Shown here one piece after another: positions 8,814 to 21,620 of a stretch of 64,000 nucleotides of DNA. Location: NCBI GenBank assembly GCA_019843655.1, contig JACDQD010000002.1, forward strand, positions 38,347,413 to 38,411,412. The letters run 5' to 3'. Position numbers and translations under genes: made by a program. The notes below the pieces were generated by a model. That model was given only the letters and a program-made list of their open reading frames with translations. It had not been told where the DNA came from and made no database searches. The first letter of the stretch is position 1. Each line of letters starts with the position of its first letter. This DNA comes from Lethocerus indicus (Eukaryota; Arthropoda; Insecta; Hemiptera; Belostomatidae).

Positions 8814-11729
8814 GATAAATTGTGATAAAAACGCCTATATATTTATTTATTATTTTAAACAAATTTTATCCCCCGTGTAAATACAAAAGTGGGTTTGAAT
8901 CCTTTGTAAATTGAATTTCTTTTTCGGGCCTTATGTCACGTGACGTCGGTACTACTGAGGATGGCGAGCGTCCGAAACCGCCACCTACCAAGTACTCGAT
9001 ACATATGTATATGTCTATATACATATATAATATACAATTTATAAAACAATGCTGAAGAAAACGAGTGCCTGTTGTATTGTATAATTTACAAAAGGAAATT
9101 GTAGTTTATATACATATACATATATATATATTTTTAACGATGCCTACTTCTATTAACGTTATTTATTCTATCGACGCTTTGAATTTTAATTATATATATA
9201 AAAAAAATATATATATATATAACATTTCAAAGTCAAATTCGAACGTTTTTACAAAACGAATCAATTCAAATAATTTAAATATATATATATACGGATACAA
9301 ATATATGTAATATATTTTATATATTTTGTACAACCTTTGGGGTCCAGTTGAAAAGCGGAATTTATTTGACAGTTTCGGAAAAGCTCGAATTTGACTCGGA
9401 AAATGTTTTACGCGTAGTGTCTGTGTGTGTGTGTGTAACAGAGATAAAAAAAAAAAGCCTTTTATCGAAAAAAAATTTTTTCGAATTGAAACAAAAAAAT
9501 GAATGAATAAAAAATTTTCATTTCACATTTTTTTGTCACTTCGTGTCCAGTGTAAATAATTTTCTTCCACTGTGTGAAATTGAAACGGAAAAAACCTCTT
9601 TTTTTTTGTCTAAATAATTTTTTGTAAATAATAAATTTTATTTTAATCCCGTACGATTAGTGAGCACTTTGTGATCTTCTACCGAAATGTGTTGATAATT
9701 TGATTAAATAGAAAGAGAGAGAGAGAAAAAATAAAAAAGCACGTTAGAATTGTTACGCGAAACTGGTCTGTTGTGTTTTAATCGATATCCCCGAAAATTC
9801 CCAGTTTCCCGGTTCGGGAAAGATCCCGGATCTCGAAAATAAAATTTTTTTTTTTTTTTTTTTTTAAAGAAAAACAACTCGTTCAAAGTGAGTACAATTT
9901 TACTTATACATACATATATTACATATACAATATATATATATACACACAGGTATCGAATAACTGCAAGAAAACCTGAACGCCTTACAAATATTTGTTCACA
10001 ACTCGTAACAACATCGTTAATTTATAAATGTAAAAATAATATACTATATATATATATATTTAAAAGTTATGGAAGAGGCTAATCTATAGGTTTTTAACGT
10101 GTACTTTATGATCTATTTTCGTGATCTTTATGATGTAGAAATAAAGTTTACTCTGGGCGGTTGTCGGAGCAAATGCAATATGAATATCGGAGGGTATAAA
10201 ATGTCATAAAAAGTGTCATAAAAAAAGTGGCCCTCGTCCAAATCCCGACCCGCTATAACTCTTATTTTCAAATCGTTATCGTATCCAATTCTATCCGATC
10301 TCATTTATCCGACTGAAGCCCTACCGTTATCCGGTATTCACCGTTGTACCTCTTATCACTATTATCAACTAGGCTACAAGTTCGAGAACTCTGTCACGAA
10401 TCTCGATTATAAATTATTCGTATAGTACAAAATTAATAAAATTTTGTGTATTTAACTCGGTCCGACCGTTAAAAGGGAAAATGGTATTGTGGTCTGCCAT
10501 CGATCGGTAATATCATCAGTTGCGACAGAAATGAAAAGAGAAATTTTAAAATTTTCGGTCATATTGTTTGACCCTTGACCCTGGAGGGGGCCAGAATTAT
10601 ATAAGGGGAATTATCGCAATTGAAATACATAAAAACGCGTAATTTCGACAGAAATGTGGGCCATAATATTGGGAGAGACCGGATGAAAGTATCATCGCGT
10701 CACATAGCCATATATAAATAAATATATATATATATAGGAACTCCAAAAGCCGGTCCACTCTACAGTCCGACCCTGATGATGGAACCGGTACGGCGGTTCG
10801 GAAAAGTCGGTTGCCGGAATATACCGGAACGACCGGTCGACACCGACCGATATTTCGATGGTCGCACCGACTAACCGGTGGACGGTTCAACGCGACTATA
10901 ACGGTAATTCAGTCGGTGCGGGTATGCTGTAAGCATTGCCAAAAATTCACAAAAAGGTCGTCCTCTGAACACATTAAAAAGGGAACAGCACACGGCGAAT
11001 GAGTAATAAACAGTAAGTAATGAACATCATAAAAGTCGGCCGAGATAACGGAAAAAACAAAACTAATATCGCCAGATATCGAAAAAAAGTCCTATACACG
11101 ATACCGACCGGAAAGACGAAAAACTTTTTTTTTTAAAAAACGTACGACTACACAAACGAAATTATTGAAACCAACGACTTGGGCCACAGATCCGCCATCG
11201 TATCGTAAATATTCGCTGCGGTGCAAAACGTAAAAACGAAAAAATACACTACGAAGACACTCACTGTTACACAATACACGATACACACTCCGGAAAAAAC
11301 CCGTTGCCGTCGGGAAAGGAAAAGATAAACGGATAAATTACAGTTAAAAAAAAATCCCTTTTTAAGAGTTAAGGGAGGGCCAAATATAGAACATTCTATT
11401 AGGCCCCCCCCCCGGTTTTAGGTCGCCGAAACGCTGACCTAACGTAAGATTTAGTCAGGCAAAATATATATATATTTTTTTCAGACCTGAATCAGGTTAG
11501 GCAGTTGATCTGGTTTTGATTCTGCGTCTTAATTCCAAAGTCCATATTTTTATAATTTTTTTTTTTGTACAGCGACAAAAAAAAAAAAAAACTTAATTTC
11601 CTCCGAGAAAACCCAAGTTGTTATATTATACCCCGATCGTCGTTCGTACCGGTATATCTACGTATTCTTTCAGTTTATTACGAAAGTTATATCGTACCGA
11701 GTTATTTCCATTTGTATATATATATGTCT
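8813..11729. other. Intergenic AT-rich DNA between BICDR and VPS72
   Basis: No coding exon is recognised. It holds short TA tracts and poly-A/T runs. A fragment at 8938-8995 contains TCACGTGACGTC and then a foldback-family motif ACTGAGGATGGCGAGCG. Small ORFs here have no recognisable composition. Confidence 0.5.
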
Positions 11730-12919
11730 GGGGTGTACCGAAATTAACGCTTATTATTTTTAAAAATATCGTTCGATAGCGAAAGCAGCGTGCGTAACGC
11801 CCTACCATTCATACTGACATGAACGGTTTTTTTTTTTTTTTTTTAATACGGTTGCCGACTTTACTCTGCAAGAACGGTGGCGAATTCAAATTTCGCGTCA
11901 ATTTCGGGACACCCTATATATATATATACATATCTATACCGTTGGTATATAATGTACCGTTTTTTTTTTTCAATCGGAGACATTTAACCGGTGCCCGAAA
12001 CTTGTCGAAAACGAGAATGAGCGAACTTAATTTTAAACTTTTAAAATCGGTCTCCGCCCGACAATTATTAATTTTAATCTTAAATTAAATAGAAAAATTA
12101 AAAATCGCTTCCCTTTCTGGTCTAGAATCGGCTGAAACGATCACTTTCACGAGAATTCGCGACTTGAGAAGTGCAACTGGTCCGGCGCGAACCGTAGAAA
12201 CACTTGACTGTAAAGACAAACAGAACGTACAGACATTAGTGACACTAATAAACAAGATGCAGGTCTTTATATCGAGAGAGAGAGAGAGAAGAGAAAATAT
12301 CGATTAATAAATTACCGCGATCGTACTTATTAATCGATAAAGACAGTGATATAGCTGACACTTCAAGAAAAGACCGAATTTTCCGAACCGTACAGAGACG
12401 AAAAGAGAGAAAGACAGTCGCACTTTAATGCGGTTCCCGGCGGGAACGTACCGGGAAAACGGACGATAGAAACGTTGGATATCACCTGGAAGAATGGAGA
12501 AAATAGAGATCGTTAACTGTCCGCTAGAGATAATAGGGGAAACAAATGTTTACGCGGCGTGTAGCGACAAATTCGTTTAAATAATAACCCGAAGACGATA
12601 TAGAGAAAATCGTACAATTATTGAGAGCGACAAAGCTTTTTCACGATATCCAACGGGCGGGGGGGGTCCTTGCTGCCCTTAATTCCGCGAATGCGTACAC
12701 CCGGGCAGACCACTAAGCCATCATTATCCGGTATTATCGCGTTACTTACGACAAGAAATCTTTCTCCCGTTGAGCAGACCGTACAGCACGAAACGGAGGA
12801 TCGAAATTCAAATTATCCGACGGTGTTCTCGTCCCGTTTCGCCCTCGGCAGAAACCGTCCGCACCCGTTTTCCTATACACTATTTATACATGTATTACGT
12901 TAATTTTCGGTACACCCTT
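11730..12919. mobile_element. Tc1/mariner-like remnant (family E), possibly nested
   Basis: GGGGTGTACCGAAATTAACG at 11730 has an inverted partner CGTTAATTTTCGGTACACCC at 12899-12918. A second end, GCGTCAATTTCGGGACACCC at 11895-11914, would close a short 185-bp element that shares internal sequence with the element at 1965-2199. I cannot tell whether one long element or a short one plus a solo end is present. No intact transposase frame remains. Confidence 0.55.
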
Positions 12920-13420
12920 TATATATATATATTTATATTTAAAACCACAGAATGCTGATACTATTCTGTGTCGCGGTCTGCTTTTTGTGCCCGAGATATT
13001 GTTACGCGGAATTCTCAGCACCGGAGTGCTCTTCGGTATCGAGGACGGTGAGGAGCCGCGGATCCGAATACAAATTTAAATGACTTTAAATTGAAGAGCG
13101 AAAAAAATTTAAAATTTAATTTAAATCCGCCTCATTTTGCTACAACAACAACTGTGCCAGCTAAATTCCGATTACGCCTCTTCCATGTGTATATTAAATA
13201 AAAATTTAATTGTCAATTAAATAAGAGTTTTAATTATTCTCAATTGAACCCCTAATCACAAATTCACTTGTTGTTGTTGTTGTTGTTGGGTGTTACGACG
13301 CTGACATTTGTCGCTCGCTCGGTTTTTGGGAAGGCGGAAGTTAGAATTCTTCATTAAGAGAACAGGACCATTCCTGTCAGTTTCTTCAGTGTCGCCCGTC
13401 GCTTCCGGCTGCGGCGGGTG

Positions 13421-13568
13421 CTATCTGTTACCGCCGCCACTGTTACTGCCGCCACTGTTACTGCCGCCTCTGTTACTGCCGCCGCCTTCCCGTTCGACGT
13501 CTTCAGTCACGTCCTCAACTGCGGCAGGCTTCCCGGCTCCAGCCTGATCCTCGCCGGAGTAGTACCTC
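13421..13568 (-). CDS. Possible VPS72 terminal exon
   Basis: A strong acceptor (T-rich tract ending cgcacag) precedes YYSGEDQAGAGKPAAVEDVT and a Gly/Ser/Asn repeat, then TAG. It is the only good exon candidate downstream of exon 7. However, the phase for this frame does not match exon 7; the matching frame stops after about 20 codons. Given the indels elsewhere, either is possible. Confidence 0.35.
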
Positions 13569-13598
13569 CTGTGCGTGTGCGTGAAAAAGCAAAATTTA

Positions 13599-13641
<43 letters not shown>

Positions 13642-13843
13642 GGTGTACCCAAAAGTAATCGACAATTTGATAAGATGCATTTTGGTCCTGAAGAGTTCTT
13701 CAGGAGGGTAATCGAAAATGTGCCCGGAAAAGTGGCGGCGGAGAGTTGTGTCGATAATATCGGTTAATATATATAGTAGATTAATAATTAAAGTTTCTCT
13801 TTTGGCGAAATGAAATGAATTCCGAAGTCAAAATGTTGATTAC
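13642..13843. mobile_element. Mariner-like short element, family B, copy 1
   Basis: The left end GGTGTACCCAAAAGTAATCG has an incomplete inverted partner at 13827-13843. Inside, MHFGPEEFFRRVIENVPGKV is a remnant of a transposase C-terminus. A better preserved copy is at 20286-20496. Confidence 0.75.
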
Positions 13844-13865
13844 ATTATATATATTGTTTAGAATA

Positions 13866-14060
13866 CCTGTTTTGTGGTCTGCGACGGGTCGGAATAGCGT
13901 AGATTTTGTGCGTTTCCGTCTCAGGACAGTACAAGTGACAGTGGCGACACAGCGCTACTGAAGACGGCGGGCGGCCGAAGCCGGTCTGGCGAAAAAGACC
14001 GAACACCGTGGCGAGACAGTAGACGGAAGAAAGACACGAAAAATCTACGGTCTGTATACC
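13866..14060. mobile_element. Foldback hairpin element (family F)
   Basis: Starts with TTTTGTGGTCTGCGA and carries GCGCTACTGAAGACGGCGGG. The left arm is shortened compared with the copy at 14850-15165. Confidence 0.65.
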
Positions 14061-14566
14061 GGGCTTATCGACAACCAGTGTTGGGACAACGAACAGTATT
14101 CGCGGATAACGAACGCGGAAAACTAACAATGCTCTCGGAACAGCCGACCGTCCATTAATTCATACTATGCGGTGGTGAGGCAGTCGCAAACGACACTTTG
14201 TCAATTTTGGTACCATACGCAGTTGGTTATTTTCGTATGTGCTTCTCTAAAAGACGTATAAAAAAAAACTGAAAATCTGACAATATTATGGTACGTAAAA
14301 AGTGTGGAATGTCAAGAACTGTTCTCGGTATAAAAACCGAGGCGAGAGATTTACGTATAACTAGAGCGGAGAGTGGACAAAAAATGACTGATGTCGGACA
14401 GGCACAATCCTAGCTAAGAAAGATATCATCGAGAGTAACGAAAATTACATCGGAGAATCGCAAAGAAGTGCCATCCACATGGTAAATCGGTGATCGGTTA
14501 ACGAACAATAACGGCTGTATTGTGCCGATATCGCGCGATCTTATCGGTAAGCGATTCCGACATTAC

Positions 14567-14820
14567 CTGCGGGAGTGGTGGACGCTGTCGCCTGGAGCTG
14601 TAGCTGGTGCCTGTGTTCCCTCGCCGCCCTCCTCCACGCCAGCCAGCCCTCCAGTTGGGCCTCGTCGACGCCGTCCAACGCGCCGCTACCGCCGCCGCCT
14701 CCGGCCCTCGCCGCCGCCTTGCTCTCCATCTGCGTGTAGTACGCCTCGCGCAGTATCTTGAATGTGTGCACGTTGCTGTACGGGCACTCGGTAACTGGGT
14801 CGAAATATTTCGCCACCTGC
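14567..14820 (-). CDS. VPS72: VPS72 exon 7, YL1_C core
   Basis: QVAKYFDPVTECPYSNVHTF and KILREAYYTQM match the YL1_C motif that contacts H2A.Z. A Gly-rich and Gln-rich tail follows. A good donor, GCAG then GTAATG, ends it in phase 1; without splicing the frame stops 25 bases later. Confidence 0.9.
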
Positions 14821-17800
14821 CTATCGCCAAACACAGACCTAATTTGATATACCTGTTTTTTGTGGTCTGCGAGGGGTCGGAATATACAGTGTAGGTTCGT
14901 GAAGTTTCTGTCTCCTCTCTCGCCGCCGGTTCGGTCTTTTGCTAGACCGGTTTCGGCCGCCGCTCGCCGTCTTCAGTAGCGCTGTGTTAGAGTCACTGTT
15001 AGCACTTTGGACGTTTTTTGGGGCACTGTGAAAGTGACAGTGCGGCAGTGAGGATGACCGAAAAACGTCCAAAACTACTGAAGATGGCGAGCAGCCGAAA
15101 CCGGTCTAGCAAAAGACCAAACCGGCGAGAGGAGACAGAAACATCACGAACCTAAAAAATAGTTTTAATCGGACTGCGAAATTAGTCCATCGGAAGAGGC
15201 AAGGTCCCAGAAATTGCCAATACTCTCGTAAGTTACTTAAATTTCTGAAATAAATCCGCGCAAGATGTATACCTGGTGAAGGGACAGATCTTGGGCGGCG
15301 GCGGCGTCGGCGGCGGCTTCCTCACCGGGAACACTTTCCTGAGGGTGGCCTCGTCGCTGAACGTCACGAACGTCCTCTCGCACCTGGGCGGGGGTACGGC
15401 GGGCTTCGCCTCCTCAACCTCCGCCTCCGCCTCCGCGCCGGCCGTCACCACCGTCTCCTCAACCACGACGCCGGCCTCCACCTCGACGGCCTCCTGTTCC
15501 TCGTCGGTCTTGACCACCGCCGCCGCCGCCGCCGCCACGACGCACTCTTCGACAACCTCCATCATCGCCGCCCCTCCGCCGTCCGCCTCCCACTGTTCCT
15601 CCACCTTCACCTCGATCACGCCGTCGCTCTCCACCACCTCCTCGCTCTTAACGACTTCGACTGTGCCGACATTCTCTTTCCTGAAAAAAGTCAATAAGGT
15701 TTTTCTTCTTTTTTTACAACAAGTAGGATCGAGGAATGTTACGTGGGAAGAACATCACGTCAGTAGGAGTCAACCCTAAGAAATTATTAATATAAATATT
15801 AACACTTTGCCACGCACATTTACAGTGAAATCTCCTTCAGGCCATGCATACCGCTGTGCACGATAAAATTAAATTAATTTTAAATTTAAAAAATTTAATG
15901 AAAAACAACTTATTGTCCAAGTTGTCCCGACCGACCCCGGCTTTGTATAAAATGTTTTAAAGTATTACATTCTACATAATTCCCTTAAACCATTTTCGTA
16001 TATAGTTTCTATTAACGAATAATCGATAGTTACTCTGCGAAATACGTTTTCAAACACATACAAATATCCCTAGAAAACATGTTAATATATACATATAAGT
16101 TGTGTCGGCTGAAGTCAATTTTTAAATCTGTTTTATTAGCAGCCTGAATAGTCCTAATTTCCCGATTAACGCAATACCTTTTAAGTCGGGAACTGGCTCG
16201 AATTCCCGGAAAAACTTTCCCCCGACAGTTCATTAAACGTATTAAGCTATATATAGTATATCGGAATTATAATAATAACGATAATTATAATAATGTGACT
16301 GAGCGACTCACCTGCTACAGGCGTGCGGCTACTGAAGACACCTATACGTATATAAGATATACAACTTAAGTTTCCTCGGAGGAAAGAAAGAATTTTTGAA
16401 AAAAAAAAAAAAAATCGTAACTAAAAGTCGAAAGGAAAAATAAAGACAGACTCGGTAGAGAGACGGAGAAAGCGACTCTTCGAAAGCGAGCTCGGTACGA
16501 GAGTGAATGGATGGGCTGTCGCCCTGCCAAGTATATATGGCGTGTTCGCCTAACAAAGGGCTCAACATTCGATCTCATAGTTCGTGTTTACTGTAAACAC
16601 GGCTAATACCCTCGACCGGCGAAAAGCCCCTTCCACGACTTACATTTATCTATACATTGTTCGGCTAAACCTCTCCGGTTTATATTATCATAAATCTCCC
16701 GATTACAATATGAAATAATCTGCAAACTCCAATATACATCGTTTAATTCTAATACTCGTGTACATAAATGCAGAGCGATAAGGTTGGACCCGAATTTTTA
16801 ATTTAATTTCAATTAAAATAATACTTTTTTTTATGCAACTTTCCCGATTGCGCACAATACAAATAGATTCAGGCTTAATGATCGTGTCAATAAATGTAGA
16901 AAGAGGCCCCCCCCCCTTTTACGACGTTACCAGTTGAGTGCCGCGCGATTCTGGCGTTTACACAAAATTTACCCGATTAAAGCGTTTAAATATATTTAGG
17001 GGCCGTTGTTTTTCTATCCCAGACGAAGATATGTACGTTGGGAAGGAAATGCTTGATGCGGAACCAAAAGAAATGTCTTAAGCGACGCAGTTTTACGTCT
17101 ATAGTCGTTCACTCCTCCGTGACGCAAACTGCTGACAAAATCGGACAGAGTACAAAAATATTGTAAATTGTGCTACGAAGAAAATGCGTCGGGAAGAGAG
17201 CGAAAAATTTTACCAAACAAGTTGTAACATTTTGTGATAATTGCGCGAGGGACGACCATCTTTACGTTTACCCCGTTTTAATAATAATTTTCTGAAAAAA
17301 TGTTCGAGTACATTAATAATAAACGACGAATAATAGACGTAATAGAACGGGAAAGTTCAGTGTCAGTCACCGATATACTGACGTGGCGGTGAACGTGTTA
17401 AATTCGAAGAAAAATAAAATGTTTTTCAGCTATTTTTGCATAAAAATTGAACCGAAATACATACAAAATTAGCACTCGTCCGACGCAATCCGTATTTAGA
17501 TAAATTATGTTCCAACGAAGCATATATGCGATATATATGAGAAAGTGGGAACCATTTCCTCGATTTAGCCCTAAACGGTAACCTCGGCTGAATAAATTGA
17601 AATTTTAGGAAAAATCGGTAAAAATTTACCCTTCGTCGTCGTCGTCGTCATTGAGCTCTTCGATGAGAGGCATAGACAGGGAATAATATTTTATGACAGG
17701 TCCGGTGAACACTTTCTTGACCACTCGGCACTTCTTCTTTTCCAATTCCATTTTCTGGTATTTTTCTATAACGATTAAAAGAGTAAAAATTATTAGCCAA

Positions 17801-20494
17801 TACAATTTTCTTTCCCGTTCTCTTAGGGGCAACCGAAAGTGATCGACTTTTCGACTTCGGAATTCGGGTTTTATCGGGTCGACGACTAAGTAATCGCGTA
17901 ATTCGCACCGACAAGTGGCGTTGTACATATTTTTAAGTACGTCACAGATAAGATTTTTCGATACGTTATTATTCGGTCCTTTCCGAAATATTCGGTATCA
18001 AAATTACATCGACCGGTTGAATTGTGTGTGTGTGTATAAAAAGCTAAAACATGGTGTTTCCGTCGCATTTCGCTTTTTTATTTTCGCAAAGGTGTTAACG
18101 CCTCGCGGGCTCATAAAAAGTTGTACACCGTGTACGTCGATGAAGCGTTAAAATAACGACAGTGTTGCGGTACCGGTTCGCGAAATTCCGGTCGGGGGGG
18201 ATTTTTCGTTAAAAGACGAGGAGCGCTCCAGGAGGACGTCCAGTGGAGGAGGCCGACGATGACCGAATAAAGGCCATTATTCGGATCGCCACAGTTCGAC
18301 ACTGGGACATTGCAGAGAAGCCGAATGTATCTTATACCAGTATTCGAAACCGTCTACGCGCTTATCTGCGCAAAGATGTTGTGCGACTCGGTTAAAAATA
18401 CGCACAACGACACTTGTCGCGACTCACCCAACGACTTGATATTCTCCTGTTCGGTGATCTTGGCCTCGGCCAACAGTTCCTCCTGCGTCGGACGCCAAGT
18501 GTCGCTGTACCGTTTCACTTTGCGCCTCTTGCCGATCGCGCACCGTTCCTTCAGCCGTTGGGCGGTCAGCGCCGATTTCACGGCCGTCGATTTTCTGATC
18601 GATTTACGTTCTGCAACGGAATATAAAGAAAAGGAGTTTTGTACTGCGAAGAAAAAATATAGGCGAAAAGGAATAAAGAATAACGTAGAAACGAAAACGT
18701 TAATAGATATCGAGGTAAGAAAAGCAAACAGATATAACATAGAGTATGTAAATATTAATAATAAAATGGGAAAGTAAATTCCCAAAGTGACTATATTCAC
18801 CCCTATCTAATATATATAGATCTTCCTGTAGATCTTCATCGTGAAATTAAAAAAAATGTCGGTGGCTATAATTGCTGGGTTTCGATCGCGGCTAACGATT
18901 AACGAAACGTCCGTTTAGCAACGATATCGCTCCGGCGGTTGCTTCGGCTTTGATGTTCAGCCGGAATTAGAGAGAATAACACCGGGACATTTGTGATTTA
19001 ATTTATTTTTTCGTTCCCCCGTTCAAAATTCCCCCCCCCATCCCCCCCCCGGTTCAGAGGTTTTACTGTAGGTTACTGCACTAAAACTGTATTCGTTTCT
19101 GTCTGTACAAATATATAAAATTATAGTATTTATCCCGATTCTTCGTATTTCCGGAAAGTATATACACGGAATATTGTGTTTAGGTAACAATACTTAAACA
19201 ATTTTTCTTTTTAGGTACATTTGACAAAAGCGACAATGTCGGGTGGTCTATTTTATCGAGACATTCTCGTGGGGGGGGGGAAAAAAAAGCAAAAAACTCG
19301 ACATATGTACCGATAACTATATGTAGTTGATAAAAGGTTAAAAAAAAAATTTTTTTAGGTAACAATATTCAATTTGAAATTCCACTGAATAAATCTAAAA
19401 TTATGAAACGACAAATTTGGGTATTATATATGCACTTTGTATCATATATATTAGGTGTATCCAAAAGTAATCGACAATTTGATAAAATGCATTTCGGTCT
19501 TGAGGATTTCTTCACAAGAGGGGAATCGAAAATTTCCCCTGAACTGGGGAATATAAATTTTAATTCCGGACTGGGGAATTAAAACAAAACTAGGAAATGA
19601 GGAATGAATGAAAAATATGACAAAATAATGGCGGTCTAATGTATACGAGGTCTGTTAAAAAAAAAAATGTATCGGGGAATTTTAGATTTCCGCTAAATAA
19701 GTATATTCGATCTACGGGTTTTTTTTTGTAGCCTCGTGTTTCTACATTTATCTCTCCAGTTACGCCGACAATTTTAGGCCGTCGTTAACGTTCTGTTAAT
19801 CTTTTAAAGCAGCGCTTTTCTGCACTTTTATGGTCCGTCTTGATTTTACCCCGTTCGAAAAATTGATGATTTGGGGTAAATTGAGTAATTGGCCGGATTT
19901 TACCGTATACAGAAGTTTTTGGAGATCAGCCAGAAACGGTCGGATTTGTCGAATAACAGAAATCGGCTTTTGCTTCGGTCACAAATCGTTTCGTGCGCGC
20001 GAATTTTCGGCCGGAAACAACGCAGGCTGATCCGTGACCTTTTTCTCCAAAAACTGAAAAAGCGCATTTAAAGGACGACGATGCGCCACACAACAATCGA
20101 GGAGATAAAAACGGCATCCATCGAAGACTCTAACGGAGAGTTTAACGAGAGCACAAAAAATGAATTTTCTCAGCGCACCGACGATTGGAAAATAGATATT
20201 GGTAAATGAATAGATAATTTTTGAGAAAAAACCCAATAATTCGCGATACTCTTTGAACAGACCTCGTATATATACATATATATTCGGTGTACCCGAAAGT
20301 AATCGACAATTTGATAAGATGTATTCTGGTCTCGAGGAGTTCCTCAAGTGAGGGGAATCCGGAAAATTTGCCGGAAAACTGGCTGAGAGTTATCGATAAT
20401 ATCGGTGAATATATAGTATTTTAATAATTAAAGTTTCTTTTTTAGCAAAATAAAAATAATTCCGAAGTCAAAATGTCGATTACTTTTGGGTACC

Positions 20495-20536
<42 letters not shown>

Positions 20537-21580
20537 CTATGAGTGTTTATCTTATATATCTATAAGTTACAATGAACCCTGCTCTGGTCTTGAGGATCAG
20601 TAACGTTGAATATAAACACGAAAATTAGATTAAGAAAATCCCTTTCAATTCAAAATATACCGAGGTCCAGCAAAGCCTCTTTGTCCGTAAATCCTTACAA
20701 TTGAGAGAGTTTCTACTATTTTCATTTATACGTTTCTTCGCGATAAGGATTTCGATTTCGACCAGGGGGGGGGACATTTAACATTTACATAATTCATTAA
20801 ATATAAGTTTGCATAATTATGAAAGTGGTCTGAGTCAAAATTTAAAAAAAAAAAAATGAATTTATCGCTTATTTCACACGACGCCACGATTTTAAACTGA
20901 ATTTATTTCGATGTAATTTTTACGATATCGTCAAAAATGAACTTTTACGGATAGTCGTTGTAATTACAACGTTATATACGGAATTCATTTAGCGTTTCAT
21001 TTACGAAAGCGGTCCAAATCAACAATTTAAAGAAATTATAGATAAAAAGCATAAAGAAACGTAAAGATCTTATGTGTTTACTCCAGTTCTTCAGGAACAT
21101 TTTAAAAATCCTAAAAACCGTATAAATAGTATACACAGATAAAACGTTTAATGTTTACGAATTATTTCGTTAAAGTCGTTGTTTCAAATAAAAAATCACA
21201 GTCAATTATAGGACATTCGGTTAATTGTGAAAATGGTCGAAGCCGATTCGAGCTTCAAAACGACATTTTTCCCACGAAATTTCGTATCTTCAATAAATTT
21301 CCACTAATCGAGACTAATAAAATTATAAATCGAAATGTCGCGTAATGTAAAAATATTTTTTTTATCCCGAAACAAGAAATACACGACTTGGACCACTTTC
21401 ATAATTATCGGCACATATTATGAATTTTGATGTTTTCGACAATTTATAGACTGTCAAAAAGCACTCGCGACTATAAATTTTTTAGAATCGACTGTGTTTA
21501 CGTAACGATGTTCAATTTGAAATTCTACTGTATAAATTTATAATTTTGAAACAACAAATTCGGGTATTATATACGCACTG

Positions 21581-21620
<40 letters not shown>

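Noticed and set aside
15276..15779. 167-codon + strand ORF rich in Ser/Thr
   Set aside because: It lies opposite VPS72 exon 6, whose - strand frame is conserved with YL-1.
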